From NCBI GenBank assembly GCA_034770075.1, contig CM068377.1:57034275-57098274 (forward strand): a DNA stretch of 64,000 nt, given 5' to 3'. Below, piece after piece: positions 50,396 through 63,304 of the stretch (position 1 is its first letter; each line of letters begins with the position of its first letter). The notes under the pieces were generated by a model, which saw only the letters and a program-made list of their open reading frames with translations, was not told where the DNA came from and ran no database searches. Origin of the DNA: Aralia elata. Lineage: Eukaryota > Streptophyta > Magnoliopsida > Apiales > Araliaceae. The translations under genes and the position numbers were made by a program.

Positions 50396-53300
50396 TGTGA
50401 TGACCCGGATTTTTAGAAAAATATTAAAATAAGAATTTAATAAATAAAATTCTTATTTGGTGATATATGAAATGATATTATATTGCATAAGTGAATAAAT
50501 GCTATGCAATATGTGATTTTATGAGTAATAAATATATTATTATTATATATTTATTATTTCATGTAAATAAATTGTAGAATCAATTTATTAAGAAGAAATG
50601 AGATGGGTAAAATTTATGATGAAGAAAATTATTCAAATAATTTATAATATTAAATTATTTTAATATAGTAAATTGGTGGTATTAAATATATTTAATAACC
50701 TCCATTTTATTGGGTAAAATGTATGCATTTTTTATGTAGTGAGTATATTATTATATTCGCTATAGTTAAATAAATTGTGAGAAAAAATTTATAGAGAGAA
50801 AAGAAAATAATTGAATATATTATTATATATTTGATTTGGTTTGAAATAAATTGTGGGAATCAATTTATTTAAAGAGATGGATAACTTTATAGATACAAAA
50901 CTTTTGTATCTATTGGTGAACAAATTAAAATAATTTACAATATTAAATTAGTTTAATATAAGTATGTTGTACATAAATTATTAGAAATAATTTATAAATG
51001 GAGATTAAATTTAAATTATATTATGAAATAAAATAATATAATTTGATTATGAAGTCTTGTAATGAATTCACTGTGAATTAAATTTCATGAGCAAGTTAAT
51101 TAATTCACTTGGTGAATTATGGTAATATTTAAATTATGGTTAAATATATTAAAGCTATATATTTAATGAATAACAATAAATTGTTGAAGACAATTTATGG
51201 AAAGAAGAAGATGATTAAGTTTAAATATACAAAATTTGTTGTATATATTAAATAAGTAAATTAAAATAGTACTAAATATTAACCATTTTAATTGGGTCTA
51301 TTACATGGAATAAAGAGAACTAAAATAATGTATGGAATTAAATTATTTTAGTATAGAGAAATTATTTTATTAAATAAATTATTTTTATTTACTGTGTAGT
51401 TTCCATTCTTATGGAAAAGATTTATAGATATTTTGTCATGATATTGAAAATATATCATGTATATTTAATATACATAATACTTGGTGCGATAAGTACGGAG
51501 GATATTAAATTATATATATTTTTAATATAAACAAATTGTTTGAAAACAATTTGTGGAAGGAAGCAAGAAATTTAATTTAAATGCGATATTTAAATAATTA
51601 ATAGAATAAATATTAATTATTTAAATTGATTCGTTATGCTTCAAGTATTTATTTTAATTATGAATTTAACTTCATCATTAGTGACGTGATTGTTATGGAT
51701 ATTATTAATGTATAATTACTTAATTTAGTAAGTAATTTCATTATGTAATTATCATATATGTAATTATTATAAATAAAGTAAGTTGTACATATTATATGAG
51801 ATGGAAGTATAAAATATATAAAAATGTAATTTATGTTTATGTATATATGTGCGGAATTGGTAAATAAGTATTAGTATATTTATAAGTATGTAATATAAAC
51901 TCAAGATGGGAACTAGAGTTGGGACTTCAGGAAACAAAAGGAAGTGATATTAAAGAGAAGTAAGAGGTGGCAGCATGTTAGAAAGTAAAGCATCCACCAA
52001 GTAATGTTAAGCATGAGCTGTTAAAATTTTGAAGTCTTATTAGAATGACTAAGCAAAGTCATTATTTGTTAAAGGAGAGCTATGAAGAGTTAACAATCTG
52101 CGGATTCATTTTCCTTCTTCAAACCATTTTATACTCTCTCTCTTTGCTCTCCATTCCCGACCCACTTTATTTTCGTTCTAAAAAGAGAAACTGATGCTCT
52201 GCTCCTCTCTTTTGTTTATTAAAAAAAAAAAAAAACCAAGTCCGCAGACAAATTAATAAAACAATACAATTTTAGAGGGAAAATGTTTGAGAGAGAAAGA
52301 GAGTTTAGAGATAGAAAGATGGGTATAGTGTTTAGTGAACGACACTGCCAACCACTCTTGGTCGCCGACGCCGGTGACTCCGCCGGCAGCCGAGGAAGAA
52401 TTATTAGCGTATGTCCTCTTGTGGTCAAGTTGGTGACTCCTGTCTCTTCCTCACTGTAGACACCTAAATTTTGCACTTCGTATACTAACCCTGACAGGAG
52501 GGCAAAATCGTCAATGAACCCAGCCTACGAGAACGAAAGGTGGACATAAGTACGAACACTCAGAGCCACTGCAACGACGTGCTATCAAAGCCGACATGAC
52601 AATGATCAAAGCGGAATGATATGACACGTTTCCCAGCGGTTCCCGTACTGCAAAATACAAGCCTCTCAGCGAAAACCAACAGTACGACACGAGAATCGAG
52701 GTGCGGTACGAAAAGTGAGAAAATCAGCCCAGCCAGCCGCGGATTGATCTGCGGCCAAGGATTAAAATAAAACTGAAGTGCGCGGCGGGCGCGGAGAAAC
52801 CGAGGCTAACCGCAGATCAATCTGCGGCCAGCCGCAGATTGCCTCGGACGGGCTTTATCAGCGCAGCTCTTCATTTGCATACAGGAGGTTGAGCCGTGTA
52901 AGAAGAGAAAAAAAAAAGAAGAATCAGCGAGCAGCAGCAGCGAGAAAAGAGAGAAAAAAGAGGAAAAAGTGAGGATTTATACCCCTTTTGCTAGATTGTA
53001 TCACATATAATTTCTACCATATTCAATATACGAGTTTATACGCATCGTGGTGTCATTTGCAAGGTGAAAAAGACATTTTTCTTAGCACTTTTGTTGTATT
53101 ATTTTGTTAAACTCTTATCATTTGGGCTATATTAAATGTAGTTTTTCTTATATATTATCGAGGATATATAGATTAGGGATTATTAGTGAGGGTTCCAACG
53201 GAACAAAATTCTTCCTAATGGCCCGATGACATCCATTTGGTGATTTTTAGTTCGTTATGGTAATGTATTAGGCTTAGTGTATTTAAATTGCTATTTTAGG

Positions 53301-56300
53301 ATATTGTGGTGTGTTAGGCAACTCGGTGTTGTTCATTGGTATATTATCCATTTTGTGAGTGTGTAGAAATTTCGGATGTGAGCCTAGGAGCACGACCCCG
53401 TGGTCCAAATCCGATGATGGACATTTTTGGGTATGTAATAGGACCGATTATCCTTGATTGTAAATATGTAATCGTCGGGCCTTAAAACGATATCAAGTTG
53501 AAAATCGGGTTTAAGGCCCCGTAATAGTGAAATATGCGATTGTGGGCGTTTGGGGTTATTTTGATGGCTTACATGCCTATGAATAGCCCCAACGCATTTT
53601 AATGCTTGATTTGATTTACGACACAAAAAATTGATTTCAAGGATAAATGATGAGGATTTCCATAAAATCAATCAAATTAGGTTATTAGCATCACGAGGCT
53701 TAAAATTGGTAATGCTAATGAATGTCGATTCTTGTTTAAACGAGAAGGTTAAAGAAAATCGTGTTCAAACATCACAAAAAATGGGTTTTATGAAAATAAC
53801 GTTTTATTGAACCTTTGGGCATAGGGTTAAAGAGATCCTAGAAATTGCCGTCACTTTATCACGAGAGCAACATATAGGTCTCGATTCCTATTTTGACGAA
53901 GGTTTAAAAACTCTTGTTTTGCCAAAACGACTTCCAATGAAAAATCTCACAGCTTTTGACAAATAAAATCAAACCTTTCTCATGAAAAATAAAGCTTTCT
54001 CGTATAAATCGGAGGACATTCTAAAGCACTCTCAAAAATAAAACACGACTCTTCATAAAAACCCAAATGGTTTCTTCATGCAAACTCACCACAACATTCA
54101 CATAAGCACACGCGCGCGCACACACACATTTTAGAAATTAAAGGATAGAAAAAGCATCAAGATTGCGGTAACCGTATTTTCACGGAAGTCGGGGGGTGCC
54201 TAACACCTTCCCTCGCTTAAGCAAGCCCCCGAACTATATGAATCTCGGTTTGCAGACCAATTAATTCGGAGTCACACATGAGCCAGTGATTTACGAAAAC
54301 GAAACTCGGATGAGGTGGTACATCCATTTCAAATATACCAACTGGCGACTCTGGTCAATTGGCTCATCATAAAAAACGATCTTTCAAAACCCCGTCGACA
54401 TTTGTGCCGACCTTTTCTTGAATAATCATCTAATAAAAAGGCTAAAAATTGGAAAGGGTAATAATCACCACGGAAGCGATCCTCCCGGCGTCGACACTCA
54501 CCACTGAGCCTAAACCTCGACTCCGGTGGACTGTCAAGCTTCATAGTCATAAGAAAGCCACGATTTTTTTTCATCGGGAGTTTCTTTGAGCTTACCTATT
54601 CCTCTTCCAGCACATGCTCGTTCCATTAAAGGAGATTCAATGCTACTGAGGGGTAAGAATATATTCTCTCACCTTTTTGTCTCGTATATCTCTCTATAGA
54701 ATCCATTATAGAGAGAGAAACGCATGTATACATACAAGTACATATAATTTTAGAGAGAGAAAATATGGGCGTCGTGGTGGAGGTGACTGAACCATTATAA
54801 TTACCCCAAGGTATATGCAGAGGATGTGGAGGAAAAATGAAGTAGAAGAAATAAACCATGTCGGTAAATGAATTATAACCGGTTGGTAATATCAAATAGG
54901 TTTGTTAATTACCGAATTTTAAGCTATAATATGTGCATGAGTATGTAGAGAGAATACCCAAGAGTCTAACAAGCTAAGCGAACTGTAATATAGTTGAGAA
55001 ACTAAAGAGAAACAAAGAAAGAGAGCTTGCTGGATAACATTTTCGGAACGACGTTTCAACGTGAAAATGTTAATTATTTTCAAAACAAATCTTATGGTTA
55101 GACTCTTGGGATGATGGAGAACAGATCTGGGCAGGAAAAAAAATGAAGAAAAACTGCTAAAAAGGGTGCTGGCTGGAGGTTGAAGATGAGATGACGTCAT
55201 CATCGCGGTGATGATGTCACCAGTCCGTAATTTGCTATTTCGGAAGTCTAAACGATGGAATTCGGAAAAACTTTGATCTACAAAGTTGTAGAGAATTAGA
55301 TTTCATGTGAAAGGGACATAGCATTCGTAATTTTCGGATAAAAGAGCTAATTATTATAATTTTGTTTTAAGTTTCAACACTTTGGAAATTATAATTAAAA
55401 TTATCAAAAATATTATTTGAGCTAAAATAAATTTACAGAAATCTTATAACATCATTTTAGAATTTATGTAAATATTTGATGAATTATTGAAAAGCAAAGG
55501 TGTTTATTATATTTTTAAGCTATTTAAAGTTAGTTTAAAAATTAGTACAAATTCATAGAAAATTCTATAAATGGTAGAAAATTATGAAACTTGATGGAAA
55601 ATTTTATAATATTATTTTAGAATTACTGGAAAGTTTTGGAGAATTATTGAATAACCGAAGTAATTATTGAATGTTTAAGCTATTTAAAGTTAATTTAAAA
55701 ATTAGTGAAAATTCATAGAGAATTCTATGAATGGTGAAAAATTATGAAACTTTGTGTAAAATCTTATAATAATATAAGATTAATATTGATGGTGTTTTGA
55801 GGATATAAAATTATGTGGAGTTATTATTTCTATTTTGAAGCTATTAAATGATAGTTTTTATAAATGGAAATAATTGCAGAAAATTGTCGTATAATCTGAA
55901 AAATGTGAAAATTGGTTGAAAAGTCTAGAATAATATTCTAAAGACTTTATAAGATTTAGTAAGCTCGTGAGGTATTGGGACGTTATAGATGGTGTGTTAA
56001 CTGACTAATAAACGAGATATAGTTATTATAAACTAACTTATCTCATTAAGTTAATGTGAACTAAGTTGCATGGATTGTATGACTAATGTTTGGTCTCTGT
56101 GAACACTTAAATTGGTGTAGGATTCGTGAAGCACAGATAGCTTAAGTGTAATCAACGCGCAAGGCAAGTTTTTCAGTTCCTTTGTGTTATGTGATCTTGA
56201 TATTATATGAGATTTTCACAAATATGCTAAATTATACTTTATGTTTGTTGAATTGTGAAAGTCAACTTATGACTGAAATTGATTGAGTTTTGGAACTCAG

Positions 56301-56923
56301 TCTTGATGTGATATGGGATATGCTAAACATATGAATTATATTGTTTAGAATTATGATAATCATGAGATATGAATTGAGCATGAAATTATGTGCTATGTGA
56401 AGCATGAAAGCTGTTAAATTTGCTGAGCTGTCGAGCTCAATCTTGTAAAAATAAACTTTTTGCAGGTCAAGGATACAATGCGATATTATTTGCCATCTGA
56501 TGATATGGATTAGAAGGCGTGCAAAGGAATACCTTTTCTTTATTTAAAAATTTGCATTGAATCATGATGATGGTTTGTGTACTGATATGTAAGTAAACCT
56601 TGAGATATTCAATAAATAAAGAATATTTGTTTTGAATGCATGAAAATAAACAAATCAATATAGTGATAATACTATATAATAAAGAATCCGAATGTAGAAT
56701 TGAGTTGTATATACTCATATCTACTTCGATATATAATCGTAAAGGTTGCGATTCAGGGAATAGAAAGAAAGATATAGAAAAATTTTAATTATCCGCATTT
56801 TCAACTATTATTTCATCATAGTATGATGTAAAGCTGAATTAAGATAGTAATTAACGCACAAGGTCGGGATTAAGATTAGTCCTAATTTTTGATAAAGTTG
56901 GTCCCGATTTTGGGGGCGTTACA
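50396..56923 (+). repeat. 3' LTR of E with full-length F inside
   Basis: 6528 bp; without F and its target repeat about 4.48 kb. Confidence 0.9.
52455..54496. mobile_element. solo LTR F
   Basis: TGTAGACACC to GGCGTCGACA with imperfect inverted ends and a perfect TSD CTCAC (52450-52454, 54497-54501). About 2.04 kb. The phrase GGTGCCTAACACCTTCCCTC near 54195 is common in LTRs of Tat/Ogre-like gypsy elements, so a Tat-like origin is possible but not shown. It has two palindromes, CCGCGGAT..ATCTGCGG-like at 52737-52754 and CCGCAGAT/ATCTGCGG at 52810-52827. Confidence 0.82.
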
Positions 56924-57640
56924 CATTATATTTAACGTGCTTAATTATTGAAGTGATATTTCACTAAATTAGGTTATCACTCGAAGAAAGAAAAAAGAAA
57001 TATTCGACGCGAATAATATAGGCGACGAACTACGGACCGAGGCAAGTTTTTTAAAACTTGCTCTTATGTGTAAAATGTCATTATTTGTTAATGCGTTGTC
57101 ATATTATAACATGATATGAAATGTTGATGTAGTTGTTACGTTAATTTGAACGTTATATTGTGCAGTGAAAAGCATGATGATGTATGACTTACGTGTTAAC
57201 ATGTTACGTGTATAACTGTCATACATGGAGATATTATGAAGCATACATGATATATGATTTATGTGTTATGTGATAACTGTTAAACTTGCGAGCAACGTAG
57301 TTACTCACCCATGCCACAAACATATTTTTGCAGCTAGCGAAAAAGGACCTGGATGGTCAAAAGAAGACGAGTTGCAGGAAAGACATTTAAACAAAGAATT
57401 AAAGTTTATGTGGTGACATTATATTATTTTAATACTGCACTATTATTTAAAAGCTGATGTATTATCTACTCTGATTTAGAATAATGTGTACGATTAATGG
57501 TTAGAAAACCTGGGAGTAGATTAAGATGTATTGTAATATTTTAGAAATTACATTCACATTGTATAAAATTTGTAATGAATAAATAGTATCGTGACGAACC
57601 GGACCCGAGGTCAAGTAGACCAGGTTTTGGGGTCGTTACA

Positions 57641-58709
57641 GTATATATGATACAGCCAGAGGATTTTGTTTCAATGGTTAGAACAAGTCAAGTCTGTAAG
57701 CTAGAACGATCCATTTATGGATTGAAGCAAGCTTCTCGAAGGTGAAATATCCGTTTTGATGAGACAATCAAAAAGTTTGATTTTATCAAAAATGAAGATG
57801 AGCTTTGTGTGTACAAGAAGATTAGTGGGAGCATTGTATCATTCCTAGTACTATATGTTGATGATATATTACTGATCGGGAATGATGTTCCTATGCTACA
57901 ATCGATCAAAATTTAGTTATCTAAACACTTCTCTATGAAGGACTTGGGAGAGGCATCCTATATTTTGGGGATAAAGATCTATAAAGATAGATCTAAAAGG
58001 ATGATAGGCTTATCCCAAGGAACGTACATTGACTCAATGCTAAAGAAGTTTAGCATGGAAGATTCCAAGAGAGGACTCATGCCGTTGAGCCATGGAATAC
58101 ATCTCTCCAAGAAACAGGCCCCAAAGACACCTGAGGAGAAAGACCGTATGAGTAAGATTCATTATGCTTCAGCAATAGGATCTATCATGTACGGTATGAT
58201 ATGTACTAGACCGGATGTGGCTCATGCACTTAGTGCAACAAGCAAATATCAGTCGAATCCTGGAGAAGAACATTGGTAGGCAGTGAAAAATATCCTAAAG
58301 TACTTAAGAAGAACTAAGGATGTATTTCTTGTCTATGGTGGGTCTGATTTGAAACTAGAGGGCTATACAGACTCAATTTTTAAACGGACCAAGATGACAG
58401 TAAATCCGTTTTAGGGTATGTATTTACCTTAAATGGTGGCGTAGTGAGTTGGAAAACTTCTAAGCAGCAAACAATTGATGATTCAGTGACAGGGGCAAAG
58501 TACATAGCTACAAGTGAAGCTACAAAGGAAGTTGTTTGGATGAAGTTCATAACTGAACTTGGAGTGGTTCCTAGCATTAGACGAGTCGTACCTTTATTCT
58601 GTGACAGCACTAGAGCTATTGCACAGGCTAGGGAACCCAGGTCTCATCAAAAATCCAAACACGTGTTGCGGCGGTTTCATTTGATTAGAAAGATCATTGA
58701 AAAAGGAGA
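57641..58709 (+). pseudogene. Ty1/copia element G: reverse transcriptase and RNase H (right piece)
   Basis: Continues the frame broken at 10310: YMIQPEDF, then the YGLKQASR motif, YVDD (57854-57865), FSMKDLGEASYILGI, the RPDVAHALS and NILKYLRRTKD motifs, then the RNase H part GVVSWKTSKQQ and AIAQAREPRSHQKSKHVLRRFHLIR. Damage includes a Trp codon turned TGA after QASR, a Trp turned TAG (about 57913), TAG at 58277-58279 where Gln is expected, a frame change near 58378 and TAA next to it. The RNase H DSTEAEY motif reads DSVTGAKY. The frame is cut by element I at 58710. Motif content suggests the Tork/Angela side of copia; the lineage is not certain. It is a dead relic. Confidence 0.93.
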
Positions 58710-61360
58710 TGATGGGTGGGTTGTATACCTATGAATTGAGTACGTTTGGCTTGATAATTTGTGAATTCTTAAGTATTTTAAGTTATTATTAGATATTTAT
58801 AGTATTTTTATGTTATTTTGTAGGAAAGAACAAGGAAATACAATTCAGACATCTTTTGGAGTACAATATGCAAACAAATGCATGAAGGGAAGATTACAGG
58901 GCTTTTAGCACTATATTTGATGACTGTATTTTATATACACAAATTGGGTACTTTTAGCCTTACTAATTTGTAAGTCTTTAGCTATTTCGTTTGGTTTTAT
59001 GTGTTTTCATCTTATTATTGTGTAATGTAGCTTTGTATTACTTTTATATGTATTTATGTGCTTTTATGTGTTTTTACGTTGTTTTGTAGGTATTGAAATA
59101 AAGGCCCCTTGAATCGATGCGTTTTTGGCTTGAATCTAGCATTTCCGCTGCTTGTTTCTCAATTTGACCCATGATGCAATCCGAATCTCTCAAAACGCAA
59201 AGCACAAAAGTTATAGATTTTGATCTTAGCTTTCCAGAGCATCCGGAATCATCCAATTTGAAGTTCGTATGAGAGAGTTATGGTCATTTTACCATCGGAT
59301 TTTGCATGAATTTTACATAGCAGCTGCTTCCAGGCCAATTTGATCCTTTCTCCGGCCATTATCTCGTCGAGCTCCAGTTATGGAAGTTGTAGAGCTACTT
59401 CTTAGCTTTCCATAGCCTCCTTAATCGCCTTAATCCGAGTTCGTACGAAGATATTATGGCCATTTTCCCAACATACGTCGAAACTGTCTCGCGGTACAGA
59501 ACACCGCCGGGGCGAGAGCGTCGCCGGGGCGATGGAATTCAGGCCAAAATCCTTGTGATTTAACTAGTTGAAAAGAGAGAGTTAGGATATTCAAGTGAAG
59601 TGTTGGGGGAAATTGTGATCTTAGACTTGTTAATATTTGATTTCATTATCTTAAAGCTTTCCATAGTTCTTTGATTATTTGTTATCTTCATTAATGCAAA
59701 ACAACAAAAACAATTATCGTTTGTTTAAATAAGATTGAGATGATAAAAGGTTAATACTTGGAAAAGACTAGTAACAATTCCTCGTGGGATCGATACTCTA
59801 CTTACTCTTTATTACTTGTTGACCGCGTATACTTGCGCGTAATTGTCGTTATATTAATCGGACAACAATATTGAATGCATGTTCTTGGTTTGGAACTTAG
59901 ATTTTATTGTAGATCTACTTCTTAACTTTCCGGAACCTCTTGAATCGTCCCAATTGGAGTTTGGATGCGAGAGTTATGGCCTTTTTATCAACGGAGATCA
60001 AAGCTCAGAGTTGTCATGCTTGTCATTTACATAGCAGCCAGTTTAAGCTCAATTTAGACCATGATTCAGCCCAAATCTCTCACTACTTAAAGAATGAAAG
60101 TTGTAGATCTCATCGATATCTTCGATTTGGTAGGAGGCAGGCCCCGTAACTCCTCCCAGATCAAAAGTTATGATCATTTTATCAACAAACGTCGGAGCAG
60201 AAAATGGCCTAGCACCAGGGCACTCGTTTCTAGTTCATTTCCAGCGTTAGGGCGCTAGGATACAGATTTGCAGTGCCCTGAGCAGTGCCGGGGCACTCGG
60301 GGTCAGGCCAGATCAAGTGGGGACGCGTTTTTTTGATATTTTTGACTCCAAATTGAGTTATTTTTCCTCCTAAGCTTAGGAATTTGACTTGTAACCTATA
60401 AATACATGATGTGAGGTATATAACAAGGGGAATGAACATAATTAGTAGTAGACTAGAGTAGAATAAAAAGAGAAGAAGGTTTATTTTCAAATCTGAAGAA
60501 GAATTCAAAGGAAGAATTGCAAGGATTGAGGACTAAAGTGAAGATCGCTCATAAAACACAGATTCTTATCTCTTTCTTTTTCCTTTAATTTTTGTATTCT
60601 TGAACATGATGGATTATTTTATTAATTTGATTTCTTTTCAGGTATGAACTAAACTTCTAATTAAGACTAGAATTGAACCTTTTATGCTTATGGATTAATT
60701 ATCTCTTGAAGTCCAATTATTCATTCATATTGAGTTGTCTATCATATTTTATGCTTAATGATTAATTGTATAGCCAACAATTAGCGGGATACTTTAGGTG
60801 AATTCGGGAGATGAAATTTAGGGCTAGATCTGAATGTGATAGCATGTATTCTTAATTATTTGCATGGATGAATAATTAGGGTTGTGAGGTGAATAAGGAT
60901 ATCTCTTCGTTGCATGTAACTATTGGGAATTGGTGCTTTATGAATTTAATTCTTTAGTTTTGCATAGGAATATCGCAGAATTAATTGAGTTAGATAATTT
61001 ATTTGATCACTTGAAAAATGACTTATAAATAATTTTGAATTCCTGTTAACAACTCTATTGAACTTAATAATTGGATGATTTGGTTAATTGATTTATATTG
61101 TATAATTGGGGATATTGAAGTCTTAAACTTTTACATCTAAATTTTAACCTTTGTGTTAGTTTTTAATCTTAGTTTTAGTTAAGTTATTTCTAATCATTAA
61201 TCACAATTTGCGATTATTTAAATAAGATTAAATTGGTAAAAATTAGTAGTTGGGAAATATTATTAAATAATTCTCTGTAGGTTCGACACTCTTTTATCAC
61301 TTTATAACTTGTTGACCGTGTACACTTGCACGTAATTGTTATTATTTAAATTGGACAACA
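58710..61360 (+). mobile_element. solo LTR I, interrupted by solo LTR J
   Basis: TGATGGGTGGGTTGTATACC to TTGGACAACA. It splits the copia codons EKG-D and FTLERV; the flanks GGAGA (58705-58709) and AAAGA (61361-61365) fit a TSD with two G-to-A changes. Net length is about 1.70 kb. The start resembles element C's LTR (TGATGAGTAAGTTTCATACC), so it belongs to a related superfamily. No coding region. Confidence 0.8.
58918..59867 (+). mobile_element. solo LTR J
   Basis: 950 bp from TGATGACTG to GGACAACA with a perfect TSD ATATT (58913-58917, 59868-59872). Its ends resemble those of host LTR I, so a relative inserted into a relative. Contains a direct repeat CGCCGGGGCGA near 59510-59535. Confidence 0.85.
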
Positions 61361-61505
61361 AAAGACTTCACCCTGGAGCGTGTGGACTCTCAAGACAACA
61401 TTGCAGATCCATTTACTAAAGCTTTAACACAGTAGTAGTTTGATCGTCACTTAGAGAAGATGTGTATTAGATACCATAGCGATTGGCTTTAGTGCAAGTG
61501 GGAGA
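61361..61505 (+). pseudogene. Ty1/copia element G: C-terminal pol tail and purine tract
   Basis: Reads DFTLERVDSQDNIADPFTKAL, then two TAG codons, and HLEKMCIRYHSDWL, the usual end of copia pol (DNIADPLTKPL..GIRY..DW). The purine-rich CAAGTGGGAGA at 61495-61505 is the polypurine tract before the 3' LTR. Confidence 0.9.
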
Positions 61506-63304
61506 TTAAAAATACTATGCACATAAGCCAATCATATTTGATATGATGTAGCATATACTTTATAATCTTATTCATTTAATAATAAAAGTATTAAAGGCAT
61601 TTTACATTATTTACATAATGTTGTTATATTATATGTGATAAACCTAGGGTTTTAAACAATGCTTTTAGAATCATGATGATGATCATGCTAATGAGATCTA
61701 AATTATTAGAAAGCTTAAAACTAAGATCGTTCCTAATCGTTGGATTACTAAAAGGGGATTAGTTAATCCGGATAGATTAGTACATACTTTGCTTGCTCTT
61801 AGGAAGAGGATGATTGATCTCATAATCATTTATGTGGAGACACTAAAGCAAGTATGTAGGTGTTTATTGAAGAATAAGTTCACTGAACGTGACTCGCTGA
61901 AGGAATACCTAATAGAGTTTTACTTGCCTGTCAATAGAAATTCCTCTAGCGATACTAGTACAAGTGATCCTTGAACTTGAGATCATCATAGTATATTGTG
62001 TATGATAAGTTATGATTTGACATGTCCCGTAAGACCTTTAGGGTATATCAAAAGGTATGTTTGGGTATAATAAGTTGTACATGGAGATAGGTGAATGATC
62101 AACAAAGAATCTACCACATCTAGTAAAAAATATGAATGTCCTATGTGATTCGATAAATGATAACTCAGTAGTCCTTGGCCAAGGCAGAATGAAATTAGAA
62201 AGGAGTTTCTAATTTGTATTATTTAGAGTTGTGTATTTGAGAATCGAAATGCATATAATTAAATAAAATAAGACTTGACGGTAATTTCATGTCTTATATT
62301 TAATTGGGACATTATATGGTAGAAGGATTGTACGATAACTATTCACTAAAAGGTTCTTTTGTGATTAATGTTGAAATCTATATTATTTGAAAAGTCGTTG
62401 ATCGCTAAGGAGGCTTACCCTTATTGTAGAATAAATATTATTTAATTAAATGAATTAAATAGTTTAATTTATTTATTTAAATAAGATTAGAATTGTTCTA
62501 ATTAATTTATTCACAACTGGATTAATATGAAGAACCTAAATGGTCGCACCGCAAAAGAAAAATATCTATTTAACAAGTAATGACATAATTGTAATAATAA
62601 GTTAAGTGTATTTAATTTAATCTATGGAGATAGAATAAATTAAATATCTTAATATTTATTATTTAATATTTTAGAAATATTAAATATAAATTAATAAAAG
62701 GAGTCTTATTATTGTTATTACTATTATTATTATTTAATTCCTAAAAGGGTTTGAGAATTAATTAATAGAAGTACTCTCATAAATTCCTAATTGGATTAGG
62801 AGTTTAATTAATTAAATAAGTTTAATTAAAATAAAACTCTATTCCTAAATAGTTTAGGAGGGTTGCATACATCTATAAATAAGAGGAGTCTTATTATGGA
62901 TTAGGGTTACATACACTTCTATTAAAATTGTGGAGAGTATTTATAATTTCTATAGAGATAAAAACTAGGTTTTGCCAACACCCATCTTCTTAAACAAGTA
63001 TTATTCCTTGGTGGATCACCTCTAGAGGCCAAACACTTAGGTGGCTAACGTTGATCAAAGGAAGGAATTTAATCGGTGAAATTCAAGGAGAATGCGAAAA
63101 AATTGGAGTTGAACTTGTACCTGAGGAAGCTAGAATTCTACAAGGATATAATTCTTATTCTCTATCTCTTTCGTTTAATTAATAATTGCGCATAAAGAAA
63201 GATCATGGTGATGGTTTGCATAAAATTTTAAAATCTGATTTTATCGCGCTTCCGCTTCGTATGTGTAATTTAATTGCATGTTCGCGTTATATACAAACCT
63301 AACA
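61506..63304 (+). mobile_element. 3' LTR of copia element G
   Basis: About 1.8 kb, from just after the purine tract (decayed start TTAAAAATACTATG, where TGTTA would be expected) to ACAAACCTAACA. The next bases, GCATG (63305-63309), should be the TSD, with the partner outside the window. A 61-codon open frame at 61789-61974 resembles nothing. Confidence 0.78.

Larger units (their letters stand above)
41591..56923 (+). mobile_element. element E: non-coding large LTR retrotransposon
   Basis: Both LTRs start TGTGATGACCCGGATTTT and end GGGGGCGTTACA. The TSD is CATAA and CATTA (41586-41590, 56924-56928), one base apart; the other LTR of A has the empty site near 21200. Primer-binding site and purine tract are present. 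LTR ends show three differences in about 125 bases, fewer than A's LTRs, in line with later insertion. Confidence 0.9.
10311..57640 (+). mobile_element. element A: non-coding large LTR retrotransposon, heavily nested
   Basis: Two LTR copies start TGTGATATC (10311 and 24117) and end at 21907 and 57640. The 5' LTR is followed by a primer-binding site, and the 3' LTR is preceded by a purine tract. After removing later insertions each LTR is about 4.0 kb and the internal region is 2.2 kb without a protein frame. The TSD lies inside the copia reverse transcriptase codons (ATACA and GTATA, both one change from ATATA). In the first 110 bases of the two LTRs I count five differences. Confidence 0.88.
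24117..57640 (+). mobile_element. 3' LTR of A, interrupted by D, a hAT-like MITE and E
   Basis: LTR segments are 24117-25500, 39245-41590 (with the MITE 39642-40061) and 56924-57640. They line up with the 5' LTR segment by segment, and the insertion ends carry their own target duplications. Net length is close to 4.0 kb. Confidence 0.88.

Noticed and set aside
61789..61974. 61-codon frame in copia G's 3' LTR as a gene
   Set aside because: Short, inside an LTR, no recognisable motif.
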